Part shown: positions 6,283-6,453 of the stretch, piece by piece | How positions within the stretch are numbered: the stretch's first letter is position 1 | How the letters are laid out: every line of letters begins with the position of its first letter | Assembly: GCA_009885605.1 (NCBI GenBank) | Contig: VFKK01000290.1 | Coordinates: forward strand, 1 to 6,453 | Reading direction: 5' to 3' | From: Cyclobacteriaceae bacterium | GTDB lineage: Bacteria; Bacteroidota; Bacteroidia; Cytophagales; Cyclobacteriaceae | Length of the DNA: 6,453 nucleotides | Notes under the pieces: model-generated | The model's database searches: none | What the model was told of the DNA's origin: nothing | What the model saw: only the letters and a program-made list of their open reading frames with translations | Made by a program: the position numbers and the translations under genes

Positions 6283-6453
6283 ATGAGTGAGAAACCTGAA
6301 AATCTCGATCTTAATTTCTGGCTTGACAAAGAATATCTCCAAAAGCATAACCGACTGAAAGCTGAGTTTTGGGGAATTTTGGGAAAAGTAGGAGACTCGG
6401 TGTCGTTGGCGGAAATTTCAATTACTCATCCAAGACCGAAAGGAAAAAAACTA
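6283..6453 (+). CDS. Unrecognised protein downstream of fabH, N-terminal 57 residues (cut by window edge)
   Basis: An open frame begins at the ATG at 6283-6285, one base after the fabH stop, and stays open to the window edge. The visible 57 residues are charged and soluble-looking. They begin MSEKPENLDLNFWLDKEYL, continue with a likely helix (KHNRLKAEFWGILG) and end in a basic stretch (RPKGKKL). There is no signal peptide, membrane segment or motif that I recognise, so no function is assigned. The one-base spacing makes co-transcription with fabH likely. The frame has no competing start and its codon use looks like that of its neighbours, so it is probably a real gene. Confidence 0.65.
   Translation, partial: MSEKPENLDLNFWLDKEYLQKHNRLKAEFWGILGKVGDSVSLAEISITHPRPKGKKL

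Overview
The window looks like ordinary chromosome from a Bacteroidota bacterium, probably of the Cytophagales. Three things point there: promoters of the Bacteroidota type (TTTG, about 20 bases, then TAnnTTTG), A/T-rich leaders with no clear Shine-Dalgarno sequence, and protein variants that match those I remember from this group. The lineage is inferred from style and was not tested by any search. There are no RNA genes, CRISPR arrays, insertion sequences or phage genes, and no gap between genes exceeds about 175 bases.

Bases 1-3384 are read from the minus strand, in three transcription units. The aceF gene (pyruvate dehydrogenase E2, two lipoyl domains) has a good promoter and ends at a near-perfect palindromic terminator. 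Next is hslV (protease subunit of HslVU), with its own likely promoter and a hairpin terminator. Last is a pair: a TetR-like gene and, three bases after its stop codon, the start of an ABC1/UbiB-type kinase-like gene that runs off the left edge.

Bases 3504-6453 are read from the plus strand: a YheT-like alpha/beta hydrolase, an SRAP (YedK/HMCES) protein that caps abasic sites in DNA, a FabH-type ketoacyl-ACP synthase III, and an unrecognised gene that starts one base after fabH and runs off the right edge. The 119-base gap at 3385-3503 separates the two divergent blocks and holds the aceF promoter.

The genes are mostly housekeeping. Pyruvate dehydrogenase makes acetyl-CoA and FabH spends it to start fatty acid chains, but nothing in the sequence shows that they are co-regulated. 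I found no clearly new system. The most open questions are the TetR/ABC1 pair, with an acidic recognition helix in one protein and a KVAQ variant of the KxGQ motif in the other, the N-terminal extension of HslV, and the unknown gene behind fabH.
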